From: Proteles cristata cristata
Lineage: Eukaryota; Chordata; Mammalia; Carnivora; Hyaenidae
Length of the DNA stretch: 64,000 nt
Reading direction: 5' to 3'
Assembly (NCBI GenBank): GCA_017311185.1
Contig: JAESUZ010002871.1
Span: 558,001 to 622,000, forward strand
The translations under genes and the position numbers were made by a program. Every line of letters starts with the position of its first letter. The stretch's first letter is position 1. This document shows, in pieces, positions 24,681 to 36,948 of the stretch. Below the pieces are notes generated by a model. That model did no database searches, was not told where the DNA came from, and worked only from the letters and a program-made list of their open reading frames with translations.

Positions 24681-25825
24681 GGAGACTCATTTGTCAGATT
24701 TTTAGATTCTAGTCAATTCTGTCAGCCAAACTCCCTGACACTTTGGTGGCTTTTTAGAGTTTAGATAATAAAGCTCTATGATCTTTTGGTACTAAAAGTA
24801 GTGCTAATAAAGGAGACTGGGAAGTGATGAGAATTTGATGTCTACCAAGTTCCTCATGTGATCACGATCCTTCAGTCACTAAAAGTGGAAGAACCCAGCT
24901 TCCAGTAATGGACTGGCAAAACTGTCGGCTACAACATGGATTCCCAATGCTAGGTGAGGACTGTGGATTCGTAGGGAATTCTTTTGACCCATCATTACTA
25001 CTGCCATGGGCATTGGGATTTGGAGTGGAAGCCCAACCCACACTTCACCTTTTCAACTGATTTTTCATGTAGAGAGAGTTCTTTGTGAACAAAAGGAGAC
25101 CTTTGATGCTCAGAAAACCCATCCATTTCAGACACTGGTTTGTCCATATAGGAGATTTCAAGGCTCTCAAATGTGATGAAGTGGCAAACAATTAAACCAT
25201 TATGGAAATAGCCTCAATGTTGGGAAGGGCTTACATTTAGAGTTCACTTATGTTCAGAGAGACAATGGAAAGGGAACTTCACACACTTGAGTATGAAAAG
25301 ATGCAGCGAGATATCATATATCATAGTCAAGTATATAAGATTTCAACACACTACCTTTCTATTTGTCAAGAGAATGGAATATAATCCATGGGCCTCCTTT
25401 CTAGACCTAGACAGACACACAGCTGCAGAAAGACCATGTGTGGTGAAAAGCAGTCTAACTCTTGCCAACCCCTTGTTCTGCAGAACTACCCTCCTCGAGG
25501 AGTTAAATATGCAAGGGTGAGCTGGAAAACAACACTTCTCTTTTCTAGATCAAGGGAGGGTCAATCCAGCCCACATGTGGTTTCACTTCACTCCACCATG
25601 GGTCAGTTATATTGTCAATCTCCATTAAACTAAAGATAAAGTACATGACAGTGCCCATTTTCACATAAGGTATTTCTAGGTGTGCCTGGGAGGTGCCTTC
25701 GGAGGGCCCAAGGAACACCTAACAGGTAACCTAGAAAAAGAGGAGAGAAATGGAAGCTCTCCTGGCCCCCCAACTGTCATCTTACTATCTCCCCAGTTGC
25801 AAATAAATGGGCTACCATTAGTGCA

Positions 25826-25842
25826 AAAAAAAAAAAAAAAAT
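25826..25842. repeat. Poly-A tract
   Basis: About 17 A after AAATAAATGGGCTACCATTA. No clear retroposon body was recognised 5' of it. Confidence 0.8.
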
Positions 25843-26842
25843 GCCACAATATCAAGTTTGACAGTGGGGCGCATCTTGTGAGGAAGATATGGCTCCACTA
25901 TCAGCCTCTCTCCCACATTATAATTCTGGCATCATTTTCTTCCCAAAAAGAGCATTGATAAATGGTATCTGTCTAGTCGTGGCAAATTTTACATCAATAA
26001 ATACCTTGCTTATAACAGTTTCCTTCTGTGATTTTCCACAGCTTAGGAAAGCCTAAAATCTATACTCTCTGGGCATTGCAGTCTTTAATTTTGCTGGATC
26101 GCTAGTCTAAGGAAGGAGTTAAGGCAGGAAAAGTCTGGAGGGGTGGGGGATGGGGAGGGCAGCAGACCACCCGCAGAGATTTTTTTAATTCCAGGAAGTT
26201 TCCCTGGTAAATGCATCAGTGATGTGTAAGTTTCGGTTTCTATCATTAGGAACTTTAATTCAGCTTCTCAGAGAGCATCCTGGACATATTCAGCAATGAT
26301 CTACACAGTCTTCCTACATACACTTTTGAAGCGAATAAAGCAAAAACCCATGTTTGCCATGTGGCGTTCTACCCAGTCCAGAGTACATATTTCCTGTTTG
26401 TTTATTTCTGAAATTGCAAAACAATTCAAGGGCCAGTTCCCAAACAGAGCTTTCTCTGTAATGCTGCTGTCTCTGTGTGTGAAGCAAATCTTCTAGGGTA
26501 TTGGTGCAATAAGCAAATATTTGGAGGACTGATTGAATGGCGGGGACCTGAAAACCAAACCCTTTGCCATATCTCACATGGCAAGGGATGGAGCAGTGGC
26601 TTAAAAGAAATAACAGACAGTAATAATTCATTATATTGTATTTACACAACACTAAGCTTCACAGAACTCAGAGAACTTTGCAAAACTGTCAAATCCAAGA
26701 GTTCCTAACCTTGAATTTATGGCTGAGGGAAATGGCAGGGACTATTTGAGTCAAGTGGTCCTTCTATTTTCCATAACTCCCCACCACTGTCAGAAGATCC
26801 AACACAAACACAAGTCCTTGTATTCTATCTAGGTCCTTCTTT

Positions 26843-27055
26843 TATTTTAAATGTTTATTTATTATTTTTGAGAGAGAGCCAGAGTATAAGCAGGGGAGGG
26901 GCAGAGACAGAGACACAGAATCCAAAGTAGTCTCCAGACTCTGAGCTGTCGGCACAAAGCCCAAGGCGGGGCTCCTGCGGTCCAACTCATGAATTGTGAG
27001 ATCATGACCGGAGCTGAAGTCAGATGCTTAACCAACTGAGCCACTCAGGTACCCC
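26843..27055 (-). mobile_element. Feline-type tRNA-Lys SINE
   Basis: Reverse copy ending AACTGAGCCACTCAGGTACCCC. Approximate target duplication TAGGTCCTTCTTT / TAGGTCTTCTTTC at 26830 and 27058. Confidence 0.9.
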
Positions 27056-27466
27056 TTTAGGTCTTCTTTCGAATCTCCTGAGCCATTAGAGCTGCCTGAG
27101 GGCAGCACAGTACTTTAGAGAGATATGGAACTTATAGATAAATAATCAGGTTTCAAGTTCCAGTATTATCCATAGGGTCAGAGATTCAATAAAGCTGGTA
27201 GTAAATTAACCTGGCTTATTTTAAACAGTTGGCATCATTGCTATTATATTATGTGGTTATAGGACATAAATCTATCAGCTCCCTGGTAACTAATGGAGAG
27301 CAACCAGAGATACCCTTACAATACAGAGGAATCAAGCATTCTTAGACTGGTCTGGAAGACTAAAAGGGAGCAGAAGGCAGGACACAACACTGTTCCAAGG
27401 GCCTTTGAAATGCATGAATTGGGACCTCAGAGGGAATATCTAAGTAGTATATTACATGTTAAAATT

Positions 27467-27677
27467 TTAAAAAAGTGTATGTATGTATGTATTGTATACA
27501 TGTATGTATGTATTTAGAGAGCATGAGTAGGGGAAGGGCAGAGAGAGAAAGAGAGAGAGAGAGAGAGAACTTCAAGCAGGCTTTGCACATGGGGCTCAAA
27601 CCCATGAACCGTGGGATCATGACCTGAGCTGAAATCAAGAGTCAGATGGTTAACCAACTGAGCCACCCAGGCGCCCC
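27467..27677 (-). mobile_element. Feline-type tRNA-Lys SINE with (TATG)n at its tail
   Basis: Reverse copy ending GAGCCACCCAGGCGCCCC, with a GA run at about 27542-27569. The tail end has become a (TATG)n stretch (27477-27512). ATTACATGTT is repeated at 27451 and 27681 as target duplication. Confidence 0.9.
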
Positions 27678-27769
27678 TCAATTACATGTTTAAATAGAAT
27701 TTCAGGAAAAAATACTTTAACAGCTATAAGAACAAGAGACACAGCTCAGTGGCCACCTTTCCTGGGTCC

Positions 27770-27990
27770 CTTTCCCTGATCTGAATTATGTAACTCATAT
27801 CAGTGTTCCCAGAAAATAGTCATTTAATCTCTACCATGGCCATTATGACTGCACTGTAATGATCTGTTTGTGCACTGGCATCCAATAAATGTTAGTGCCT
27901 AGCCCCAGGGTCCACATCTTAGATGTGTTTGTTTCTTCAGACCCTACAACGCAGCAAGAATTTAATAAATGTTTGCTGAACTGAGTTGGA
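27770..27990 (+). repeat. L2 3' end
   Basis: ACTGGCATCCAATAAATGTT, then CAAGAATTTAATAAATGTTT, GCTGAACTGAG, as at L2 3' ends. Confidence 0.55.
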
Positions 27991-28205
27991 TTTTTCCTTA
28001 ATCAGCAGAAAGTGCTCACTTCCCAGGGGCTAGAGCTCATAGAACAAGGTATAATCAGGTATTCTTGGCATACACTAGCAGCCCCTTTCCTCTGTAACAG
28101 AGCTTGTCTCTCTTTCTTTTAGGAAAAAAAAAGATGAGAGACCCAGTTCCCTAAAGTGAGCACATATCACCCACATCTTCCAACCCAGGCACAACTTCTT
28201 ACAGA

Positions 28206-28244
28206 AACACACACACACACACATACACATATGCACACACACAC
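28206..28244. repeat. Interrupted (CA)n microsatellite
   Basis: ACACACACACACACACATAC, then ACATATGCACACACACAC. Confidence 0.9.
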
Positions 28245-28249
28245 CACAG

Positions 28250-28460
28250 CTAATACCTGTTACTATTCACTGAGTATACTTAATATGTGCCGAATGCTAT
28301 GTTGAACACTTAATATACATATCCTCATAACAATTATCTAACAGTTAAAGACGAAGAAACTGAAATTCTGCAAAGTTAAACCATCTGCTAAGGCTAGTGA
28401 GAAAGTATGTTATATGAACTGATATTACCCCAGATTTTACATTCTCAAGCCTATGCTTTT
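28250..28460 (-). repeat. MIR fragment
   Basis: Reverse MIR: AATACCTGTTACTATTCACT, CACTTAATATACATATCCTC, AAAGACGAAGAAACTGAAAT. Confidence 0.6.
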
Positions 28461-28781
28461 AAGGCTGGAATGAAAGACAGGGAGATCAGTCACACTTTAG
28501 TAAGAATCTGCTTAGGTAGTTTTGCTTTCCTAATTCTTAGCTGAGTTGATTTGAATAAAAGGCAGCTGGGTAGGAGAAAAAGGGCTGAAAGTATTGGAGC
28601 TCTGCACAAGTGGTAGAGAAGGGTCATCTGGGAATTTGGGTAGGCAGAGAGCAAGGTAATAGAATTAAGTCTCTGGGGGAGAGAGAAAAGAGGTACAAGG
28701 AGAGTCAGAGAAGGCAGTGACCTAGAAGAAATGTCAGGGAGTTAGGGACCCACAGTTGCAATGGGGAAGCTAGGGGAAGAG

Positions 28782-28783
<2 letters not shown>

Positions 28784-28833
<50 letters not shown>
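28784..28833. repeat. (GT)25 microsatellite
   Basis: Uninterrupted alternating GT of about 50 bp, followed by ATAAGAGAGAAATGG. Likely length-polymorphic. Confidence 0.97.
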
Positions 28834-28836
<3 letters not shown>

Positions 28837-29404
28837 AGAGAGAAATGGTGTTGGTAATTTACAACATTGAGAGTCCATCAGCTAGGCATAAACTAAACCA
28901 GTGGTTGTTAGTAGTGGCAGAGCAAAGATGCAAGCTTTCAAGAAAGTCATCGGTGGCTTCCAGATTAATGAGCCCAGCCTGCATCTCTCTGGAGGACTTA
29001 GTATTTCTTTATAAAAAAAAATTTTTAAGGAACTGGGTGCTTTCCTAATGACACAAGTGCTGGATTTTAAGATATTCACTTTAGGTCTATTCAGTTTCTC
29101 TTTTAGCCTGGTTCACTTTCTATATGTTGGCTTTGTCCTGAGAAGTGTGTGCTGTAAATGAATCTTTCACTGCCCCTTAAGCACTAGATTTCACCCTTGG
29201 CAACTGAGAGTATGAGATGAAGGTCATTTGCTGGAGATAAAGAAAGAAGAGCCTGTGAACTTGTTTGTGACCTTCACTAGGTTACAAACTTCTATGGGAC
29301 TAGAGGGCTGGTTCTTTTCACGGTGGTAATTTCTCTAGAATAGGATAGGGGAAAGATGAATGGATGGAGGGAGGCACGGTTAAAAGGATGGAATGGTTAA
29401 AGGG

Positions 29405-29620
29405 ATGAACCCCAAGCTCTTTAGTAATGGCTTTGGAATTAAATATACCTTATTCAAAATCTGAACCTGTCAACCAGCTAGTTATGTGACCCCTCTAAAG
29501 ACCCATTTTCCTCAGGTGTAAAGTTAGGGTAGGAATAGTAAACCCTCATAAAATTATGGGGAAAATTAAACAAAATAATGTATGTAAAGTGATGAACACA
29601 GTGCGTGGTATCTTGTAAGC
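29405..29620 (+). repeat. MIR fragment
   Basis: Forward MIR: CAACCAGCTAGTTATGTGAC, CCATTTTCCTCAGGTGTAAA, GTATGTAAAGTGATGAACAC. Confidence 0.65.
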
Positions 29621-29754
29621 TCCCCCAAATGGAAGCTTTTAGGAAAATCCTACCTTGCTCAACGATGGCCCATGAAGGCTTGCAAGGATGTGGGGACACG
29701 AGAGCCTATACCTTGTCTGTAACCTGGGTTGGATTTTACTTCTTTCCTTTCCTT

Positions 29755-29920
29755 TATTTTTTTAAGTTTATTTATTTATCGAAAGAGAGAATGAGAGGGG
29801 ATGAGGCAGAGAGGGAGACAGAGAATTCCAAGTAGGTTCTGTGCTGTCAGCGCAGGCGAAATCATAACCTGAGCCAAAATCAAGAGTCGGACGCTTACCA
29901 ACTGAGCCACCCAGGCACTC
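29755..29920 (-). mobile_element. tRNA-Lys SINE, partly deleted
   Basis: Reverse copy: TTTATTTATTTATCG tail side, GA-rich middle, then TTACCAACTGAGCCACCCAGG. The central part is shortened. Target duplication unclear. Confidence 0.85.
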
Positions 29921-30539
29921 TGGCTCTTTTCTTAATTTCCTTCCTTCTTCCCTTTCCTCCTTTCTCCCTCAAGTATTTGAAGAGACAACTGACTAGGAAT
30001 AATATTATTTATATATAAATAACAATATTTACATAAATATTTATATTTCTTCCTGACTTATCACAGGCTTTCTGACTGTGAGCACACAGCTGTTCACTTC
30101 CAGGACTCACACCTCTTTTCCCGTGGGCCTTACCTTTTTCAATCATATCATATAGGATATTAACTTTTTAGGAATATTTGGACTCTATTTGCCCTGCTCC
30201 TACTTCATCATCTCGTTTTTGTTCTTAGAAAAAACACACCTCACGGGATAAGGTGTTACCATTAAACGCGATGTCCCGACAACTGCTACCTTTTGTGGGC
30301 TTGGTGGAATTCATGAGATCCAGCAGTTCTGCCTCCTGTTCCAGAGATGCCTAAGAAACCTGGCAGGACCGGTACAGAAAGCTGGCTTGAAGCTAGGCTC
30401 TACTGATGCCTCTCCTACGCTAGCTGGTTTAGAAAATTTAAAATAAACTGTAATGCTATAAAATAAATATGAAGGATTTCTTACATTGTATGGTTTCCTG
30501 CAGAGGGAACTAACACGGCTGAAAGACTGCTATATTTTG

Positions 30540-30750
30540 AGCAACTATTACATGAGGTAGGAATTGGTTGAGTATTCTACATAGGTGATCATCTATACAA
30601 CCTACTCTGTGGTTCGGGCAATTATCTTCATCTTATAGTTAAGGACAAGCCAGTCTCAGAGACATTAAGGTAGCCAGCCTAATGCCATGAAGCAAATGAG
30701 GAGGCCAACATCTGTCTAATCTCAAAACCTACGATTTCTGCCTTACTCCA
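30540..30750 (-). repeat. MIR fragment
   Basis: Reverse MIR: TTGAGCAACTATTACATGAG, CTTATAGTTAAGGACAAGCC, TCAGAGACATTAAGGTAGCC. Confidence 0.5.
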
Positions 30751-30888
30751 GGCAGTCTTCCTCTTCCTGCTGGGGAGTAGGGAGCTTGGGCATTGCCAAG
30801 TTTCCTTTTGGTTCTTGTCCTGAAGTCATCCATTCCTTTGTTACCAAAACGCCTATTAGGAACAATATTTTAACAATTATGCTAAGAC

Positions 30889-31097
30889 GGGGCGCCTGGG
30901 TGGCTCAGTCAGTTGAGCGTCTGACTTCGGCTCAGGTCACGATCTCACGATTAGTGGGTTCGAGCCCCACATCAGACTCTGTGCTGACAGCTCAGAGCCT
31001 GGAGCCTGCTTCGTATTCTCTGTGTGTGTGTCTCTCTCTGGCTGTCCCCTCTCATGCTCGGTCTCTCTCTGTCTCAAAATTAAAATAAACATTAAAA
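30889..31097 (+). mobile_element. Feline-type tRNA-Lys SINE with perfect target duplication
   Basis: Close to the family consensus: GGGGCGCCTGGGTGGCTCAG, B box GGTTCGAGCCC, CTGACAGCTCAGAGCCTGGA. Perfect 13-bp duplication AATTATGCTAAGA at 30875-30887 and 31098-31110. Confidence 0.95.
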
Positions 31098-32369
31098 AAT
31101 TATGCTAAGATGATCATGAGCTACCTCTCCTAGAGGTATGTATACCATCAGAGCAAACCACTGCTGGATTAAGTGTCAAGTTTCATGCAATCAGGGTAGA
31201 AAGCCCTTTTTGGCTCTTTGAATCACCTGAGGAGCTCCCTCTGGTCAGCCAGGAAGGCAGGTATATTCACTCACTCAGGACTCAGAGTCAGTATCCATGA
31301 GTTACAGAGAATGCACCACCTTCAGCTGTGCTACCATGTAGCCTGCAGCCTGCGTCCACATCAGTCTAGGTCTCAAGGATAGTCACTCCACAAGTGAAAT
31401 AAAAAGCTCTAGGAGAAGGCAGTGAGCATCTGGTGGGAGCTGTGTGAATCCAATGACAATCATTCCAAGCTTCAGTGTGTCACTAACACAAACACAGAAA
31501 TTTCCTGAAGCCCTGATAAAGATAATTAGACAAAATGATAAAGAAAAAAAAAAAAAAGACCGGTAAAGACAAGTTTGGAAGAAGAACACTGGTTCACCAT
31601 GGGGAAGAAAGTTGGCTGGGCTCTGTTTTGTGACAGATCTTTCTGTGACTGTGGCAGATAACCCAAGAACCGCCTAATCTATGGCAGGCGCCATGACAGG
31701 AATAATATTTTCAGAAGGATGAACTCTTTCTTAGCTCTATCCCTCAGGCTATTGGGAATGAATCAGGGCAATCTCTTTTTCAGTCCTTCATTTTTATGTT
31801 GCTTAAACATCTCATCTTCTCTATCTTTCTTAAGTCTTTTTTCCTATGTCTTTATTTTCCAAGCTTAAGGAACGTAGTGACATAGTAGATTTCTTACACC
31901 ACGGTCACAGAAAATCTCATCTCAAATTGCACACAAGGTCTTCATTCAAAATTTCCAAAGAAGGCATTGGGTACCCTCAGGCAGCAATGATTCTCATTTT
32001 GAAGTGTTGGCCAAATTACTGCTTGCCCTTAAATGATTACTTCAGACTTTGGAAAAGCTGGTTTATAGGAAAAGGCAAAAAAAGTGAAAAAGATTTACTT
32101 TGGGAGTCTCCACTCTACCTTTGTTGATTGATTTGCAAGCTGGAAGGTTTGTGAACTATAAAACTCCAATGTTTCATCACCATATCTCCAACAGGGAGCT
32201 ATCAGGTGGTGATAGTCCTGTCCTCATGGTCTTACATGCAACAGGACTGATGACTCGTTCAGATACGTCGGCTCTTGGAGCAGTGAAGAACGCAGGAGGT
32301 CGTTTAGTTAAATAACTATCTTTAGGGCAGTGCTTAAAAGTACTTAAAAGTAGCTATGATAAGAAATAT

Positions 32370-32510
32370 GCAATGGCTTCCATGGGACCATTCCCCAGAC
32401 TCGGCTTTAGAGAACAAAGTGGGTTTGTTCATCACTGTGTCCTCAGCACAATGCCCTGTGCAAAACAGGCATTGAATAAAATTGTTCAATGAAGGTTGAA
32501 TGATAACCCT
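32370..32510 (+). repeat. L2 3' end
   Basis: TCATCACTGTGTCCTCAGCA, CAGGCATTGAATAAAATTGT, TCAATGAAGGTTGAATGA, matching L2 3' end wording. Confidence 0.55.
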
Positions 32511-33189
32511 TGTTATCTTAAAGGGTACCATAACATTCTAAACCAGGGGATGCAGAATGTTTTCTATTCTTTTACACATAGACAAACACCACTGAAATAT
32601 TTTTAAAATGTTCATCATTACAGTGTTCCACCATCTTTGTAGCCTGAGTGCTCTTGCCTAAATTTTTCTTATGGAAATCCCAATCTTGTTCCCTGTAGAC
32701 TTCTTAGGGCTCTTTAAGTTATAGTTAAAGCTTAGTTCTCTTTTTTGACTAACCAAAGTGCTATATCTTCATGACTTAAATTTGACTCAAGGCATTTTCC
32801 TAAAAGAAATCACTTTTTCATTCTTGAAAAGCTTCAGTTCTGTGGATAGTTATCATTAGCTCCAAAGGATCACACAGAGTTAGAGCTGGAAGGGCCCTAG
32901 AATCACTGAGCTGCACCTCTCATTGCTTCCTTTATGACTTTTGCTTTGTGCTCTGTCCTCCCGGTAGGTGCACAGGTTGAGTCCACACCTGGGTTGATTG
33001 TGGGAGCACAGGAAATGCTGACATACCCCAGGCAAGAGATCATTATCACTCTCAGTAAAAGTATTGGTGCAGATCACACGGAGCACACTCTGTGTGACTC
33101 TACAGGAGAAATAGTACACATGCCTATAACACAATAAAAGCTAGCGACCCTTAACGCTTCAGTGCTGTTGAGTGAGCAGCCAGAGTCCT

Positions 33190-33610
33190 CTTTCTCCAAG
33201 CACATCTGCCTATTCTGCTCTCCCTGTTTAAGCCATTCAATGGCTCTCCACTGCCTCAGGACATAAAGTGCAAACAACTTAACCTAGTCATTGAGATATC
33301 CTGGATCTGGCCCCTCCTTACCCTCTAACACCAGCTTCTATTCTTGTCTTTCCTTTGTGCTCTCACCTCCCTTCTGCCTGCAACGTCTTTCTGCTCTCTT
33401 CGTTGCCTTAGGCAACTCCTGATTATGCTTTAGGACTCAGCACAGGCATCACCTCCTCCAGGAAGCCTTCCCTCAGCCTCCTGTTTCTACAGAATCCCAT
33501 GCTTGCTTCGTTCATAGCAGTTTCTGTTTTGACATCTTCCTCCTCTGCTAACTGGTCACTCCTTTAGAACAGGATTCTGTCTTCTAGTCATCTCTGAGGG
33601 CCAAATGTGA
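33190..33610 (+). repeat. L2 3' region
   Basis: GCCATTCAATGGCTCTCCAC, CCTGGATCTGGCCCCTCCTT, CATCACCTCCTCCAGGAAGC, CTTCCCTCAGCC. Confidence 0.8.
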
Positions 33611-33644
33611 GCAGACTGCTGTACCTGAAGATGCTTAGCATACT

Positions 33645-33645
33645 T

Positions 33646-33683
<38 letters not shown>
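33645..33683. repeat. (TTTA)n microsatellite
   Basis: About nine TTTA units, after GCTTAGCATACT. Confidence 0.95.
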
Positions 33684-33684
<1 letters not shown>

Positions 33685-35529
33685 CTTTTTACTGAATTGA
33701 GATATAAAACACTCTCTGTCGTATTTTTGGTGCAGGAGGTTAACTTTGATTGATGGTCTACATAAGGACCTCCTCAGAGTCCAGGCAGAGCTCTGTGGTC
33801 TAAAGGGCTGCCCAATTACAGAGATGTTAAGAAACCAGAAAACCTTCCGTTCCTGGACTTAACGGAGCAGATTTTCTTAAAGCTAATGTTTCTATCTTTT
33901 TAGAATGAGTCATTTGTGCTTACAAGTGCCCTGATGGGAAGGTATAACCAGTCCCTTGGTTCTTACCCCAGACTCATGCAACGACTAAATCTATGCATGC
34001 AAGACAATTTCTAATACCATCAAAGCTCATTTCACGGAGGTTGGAGGTTGATAACACAGGTGATGTGTAACCACGGAAAGGGCTCTCTTTATGAGAAATG
34101 GAGACTTAAGCCCTGAGGCAAGCACACATGTGACGTTTATCCTTGTTGATGTCAAAATGCTGCTGGGAATGATTCTGATCACTGGGCCAACACATTCCTG
34201 GGGAGACAAATAACAGAGGTTGCCATTGGGCCAATCAGGTCCAATAGTTAAGAAGCAGGTCTTGGCAGGTTCCTCTGTTGTAACTTGTCCATCAGTGGAA
34301 GAAAAGAGAGAGACAGTATAATTATGTATCTGGACTTACCAAGGAGGATGACGCTAGTAATAGCATTAACACTCCAAGGGCGCCTGAATATGGCCTCCAA
34401 ATCTGGACTCAATTTCTGTGGACGCCAGTGAGCTTTGGTGTGCTTTTGCTTTAAGTGCTTAAAAGTTAGTATGGACAGAGCCAAAAGGCAGCATATGGAA
34501 ACTTTGGGAACACAGCAGAAGATAAACCAATATTTGGAGAGCATGTTGAAACAGTAACCCTTAAAACAAGTTGTCAAAGGGGAAGGTGTCTGCAAAGCTT
34601 GCAAAGCTCCATCAAATAAATTAAACATGGTTGTGTAAAAACGCAGCACCTTCTGCTCTAGCCATTTTAGGCCAATATAAAAGAAAATTCGAAATTGGAA
34701 ATCATTTGCTGCTAGTACGCATGGATTTTGTTAGTGTATAATAAAATAGGCATTCTGAAGTTTGCTTTTAAAGAGGAGACTCTGTGACCTTTAAGACGTT
34801 TTTCTTAACTCTCTCATCTCAAATAGGGATTCTCAAACTTCTTTTATAGTTCTTGCTGGTTTGAGGAACCACCCTAGGTCTGAGAAAAGAGCCTGGGGTA
34901 GGGGCGAGGGGCAGAAACCAAGTGCTGTTCCTGGAATTATGGGCTTTTTTCCCCCCTTCACTGTTTATCTATTCTGCACCACTCAGCTGTTCTCTGTTGC
35001 ACAGAAATAAAAGTTTAGTTTAAAAAGTATGTTAGAACAAAGCTGCAGAAATTGCCTGGAATTTCCTTCATTTTCAGCCATCTGGCTTTCATTGCTTACT
35101 TCTTTCCCCTCCTCCACATACGTTTACCAAATCTTTTCAACACACACTGGCCAAGCTATCAAATGCTTATAATTAATAACAGTCATACTCTCTTTTTTTA
35201 AGGTAGTGTTTTCTGGCTTTCCTTGAGCTGTTCATGTCACTGCTCGCATAAACCAGGGAGATGGTCATTAATTACCAAGACTGGGTTGAATCAGAGAGAA
35301 AATCTAATCAAATTTAAGCCCAGAATACAAAAAAAAATATGCTTTATTTCAAACTACATGTATTTATCACCAAGAAATGAAAGAGAAGAAGAAGAGAATT
35401 TTTCTGAGTTCTCACTAAAATCCTATTTTAGAGATGAAGAATTTGAGGATCCAAAAAGGTCATGTAGCTAAACACAGGTCTAAAGCTATCTGCTGGTTTT
35501 TATTTTGGTGGTCTTAGGATGGGAAAGAT

Positions 35530-35850
35530 TTTTAGTACATATTATTAAGTGAAAAATCAAGTTGCCAAGTAATGTACACAACATGACCCCATTTGCAAAG
35601 GGAGGAAAATCTTATGTATTTATACATGTTCATATATGCACATAAATTCATAGAAAAAGGTGTGAAAAGCTATGGTACCAAACCAATAACAGTGGTTATC
35701 TCTAGGGAGAAGATGGTTCTGGAACTGTAGAAAATGGTGTTGAAAAGGGGACGTTTCTTCCTTGATTACTTCTGCTATGCTTGACTTTTAAAGAATGAGA
35801 ATAATCATATATTACTTGCATGATTATCACACTCAGAAAGCTTTTTTATT
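35530..35850 (+). mobile_element. Old LINE-1 3' end fragment
   Basis: Typical L1M 3' features: AAAAATCAAGTTGCCAAGTA, ACATGACCCCATTTGCAAAG, ACAGTGGTTATCTCTAGGGA, CTATGCTTGACTTTTAAAGA. Confidence 0.75.
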
Positions 35851-36635
35851 GGGAAGAGGAGGCTAAGCTCTTTCCTAATGACTGATTTTAGCTCCTTTTT
35901 GAACATTTCTACCTTAAGCTAGTCTAACCCACGTAAAGGTGAGCAGTGTGGAGGGGCTTCTAGACACAAATGACTCAGACGGTGCTAAAGGTATCTAGAA
36001 TAGTTTTTCTTCTTTATAATTAAAACATCTTTGCTATCAATGCTGATGCAGTATTCTCATTGTCAGCTCACAAGTAAAAATGCTCCTAATTTCTTCTGGC
36101 CAATTTTAGGCACGGTTGTTAAGGGTTATAATACTTTCCATCTCTCTTGACAGACTCCTCCCTGGGTAGTGCTAACAATTCACTCAACCTCCATTGGGTC
36201 CACTCTCTCCTCTACTAAGGCTTGCCTTCTTACTATTATTTTGGGGATACTTTGCTATACATGGCTGCTAACATAAAGGTTACTTATCCTAAGTCTATTT
36301 ACATTTTAAATTGATATTTAAAATCTTATAGAAGGGACTCTAACAATGGCATTTTCCGCTTCCTCTGGTGGGTGGAAGAGAGGGGATAGAGGATGGAGAG
36401 CAGAGATAGCACTGGTGTCTTCCCAGCTATCATTAATACTCACATCTAAATATTACTCCTTATGCATTTGGTCCTAGTCCATTAAGACCATGTATTCAAT
36501 AAGCACTTAACAAGCACCTGCTATGTGTCAAAACAGTTTGCCAGCTGCTAGCTCCATAGAGAGGTGGGTTTGGACATAGAGCTGATAGTGAGAACTTGAA
36601 AATACAGTCCTCTTCAATAGGTAACTACTATTTTT

Positions 36636-36845
36636 TTTTTTAATGTTTTATTTATTTCTAGGAGAGAGAGAGAGACAGCTTGAGCAGGGGAGGGTCAGAG
36701 AGAGAGGAGTCACAGACTGAAACAGGCTCCAGGCTCTGAGCTGGCAGTCAGCACAGAGCCCGACGCAGGCTCCAACCCACGAACCGCGAGATCATGACCT
36801 AAGCGAAAGTCGGACGCTTAACCGACTAAGCCACCCAGGCGCCCC
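36636..36845 (-). mobile_element. Feline-type tRNA-Lys SINE, young subtype
   Basis: Reverse copy with TTCTAGGAGAGAGAG at the tail side and ending GACTAAGCCACCCAGGCGCCCC. Target duplication around TAACTACTATTTTT (36622 and 36848). Very similar to the copy at 44591-44817. Confidence 0.94.
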
Positions 36846-36896
36846 AATAACTACTATTTTTAAAGCCCCTTAAAAATGCAGGTAGTCCATGCTCAT

Positions 36897-36902
36897 ACAC
36901 AT

Positions 36903-36947
<45 letters not shown>
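36897..36947. repeat. Alternating purine-pyrimidine tract with (CA)n
   Basis: Begins ACACATATGCGCATGCGCGC and continues as an uninterrupted CA repeat. Strict alternation over about 50 bp makes it Z-DNA-prone. It lies next to the young SINE at 36.6 kb. Confidence 0.93.

Positions 36948-36948
<1 letters not shown>

Noticed and set aside
25380..25633. Plus-strand frames near 25.4 kb with a possible CTGCAG/GGTGAG exon
   Set aside because: Wrong strand for ADAMTSL1, two competing frames, no recognised protein; splice-like motifs of this quality occur by chance.
30786..31088. Recurrent peptide AWVAQSVE(R/H)LTSAQV in several frames, looking like a protein family
   Set aside because: It is the chance translation of the SINE head in the plus orientation, found wherever a SINE occurs.
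34248..34649. 133-codon minus-strand frame on the gene strand
   Set aside because: No domain recognised, no fit to ADAMTSL1 exon phases, and no promoter or poly-A context; consistent with chance in AT-rich DNA.
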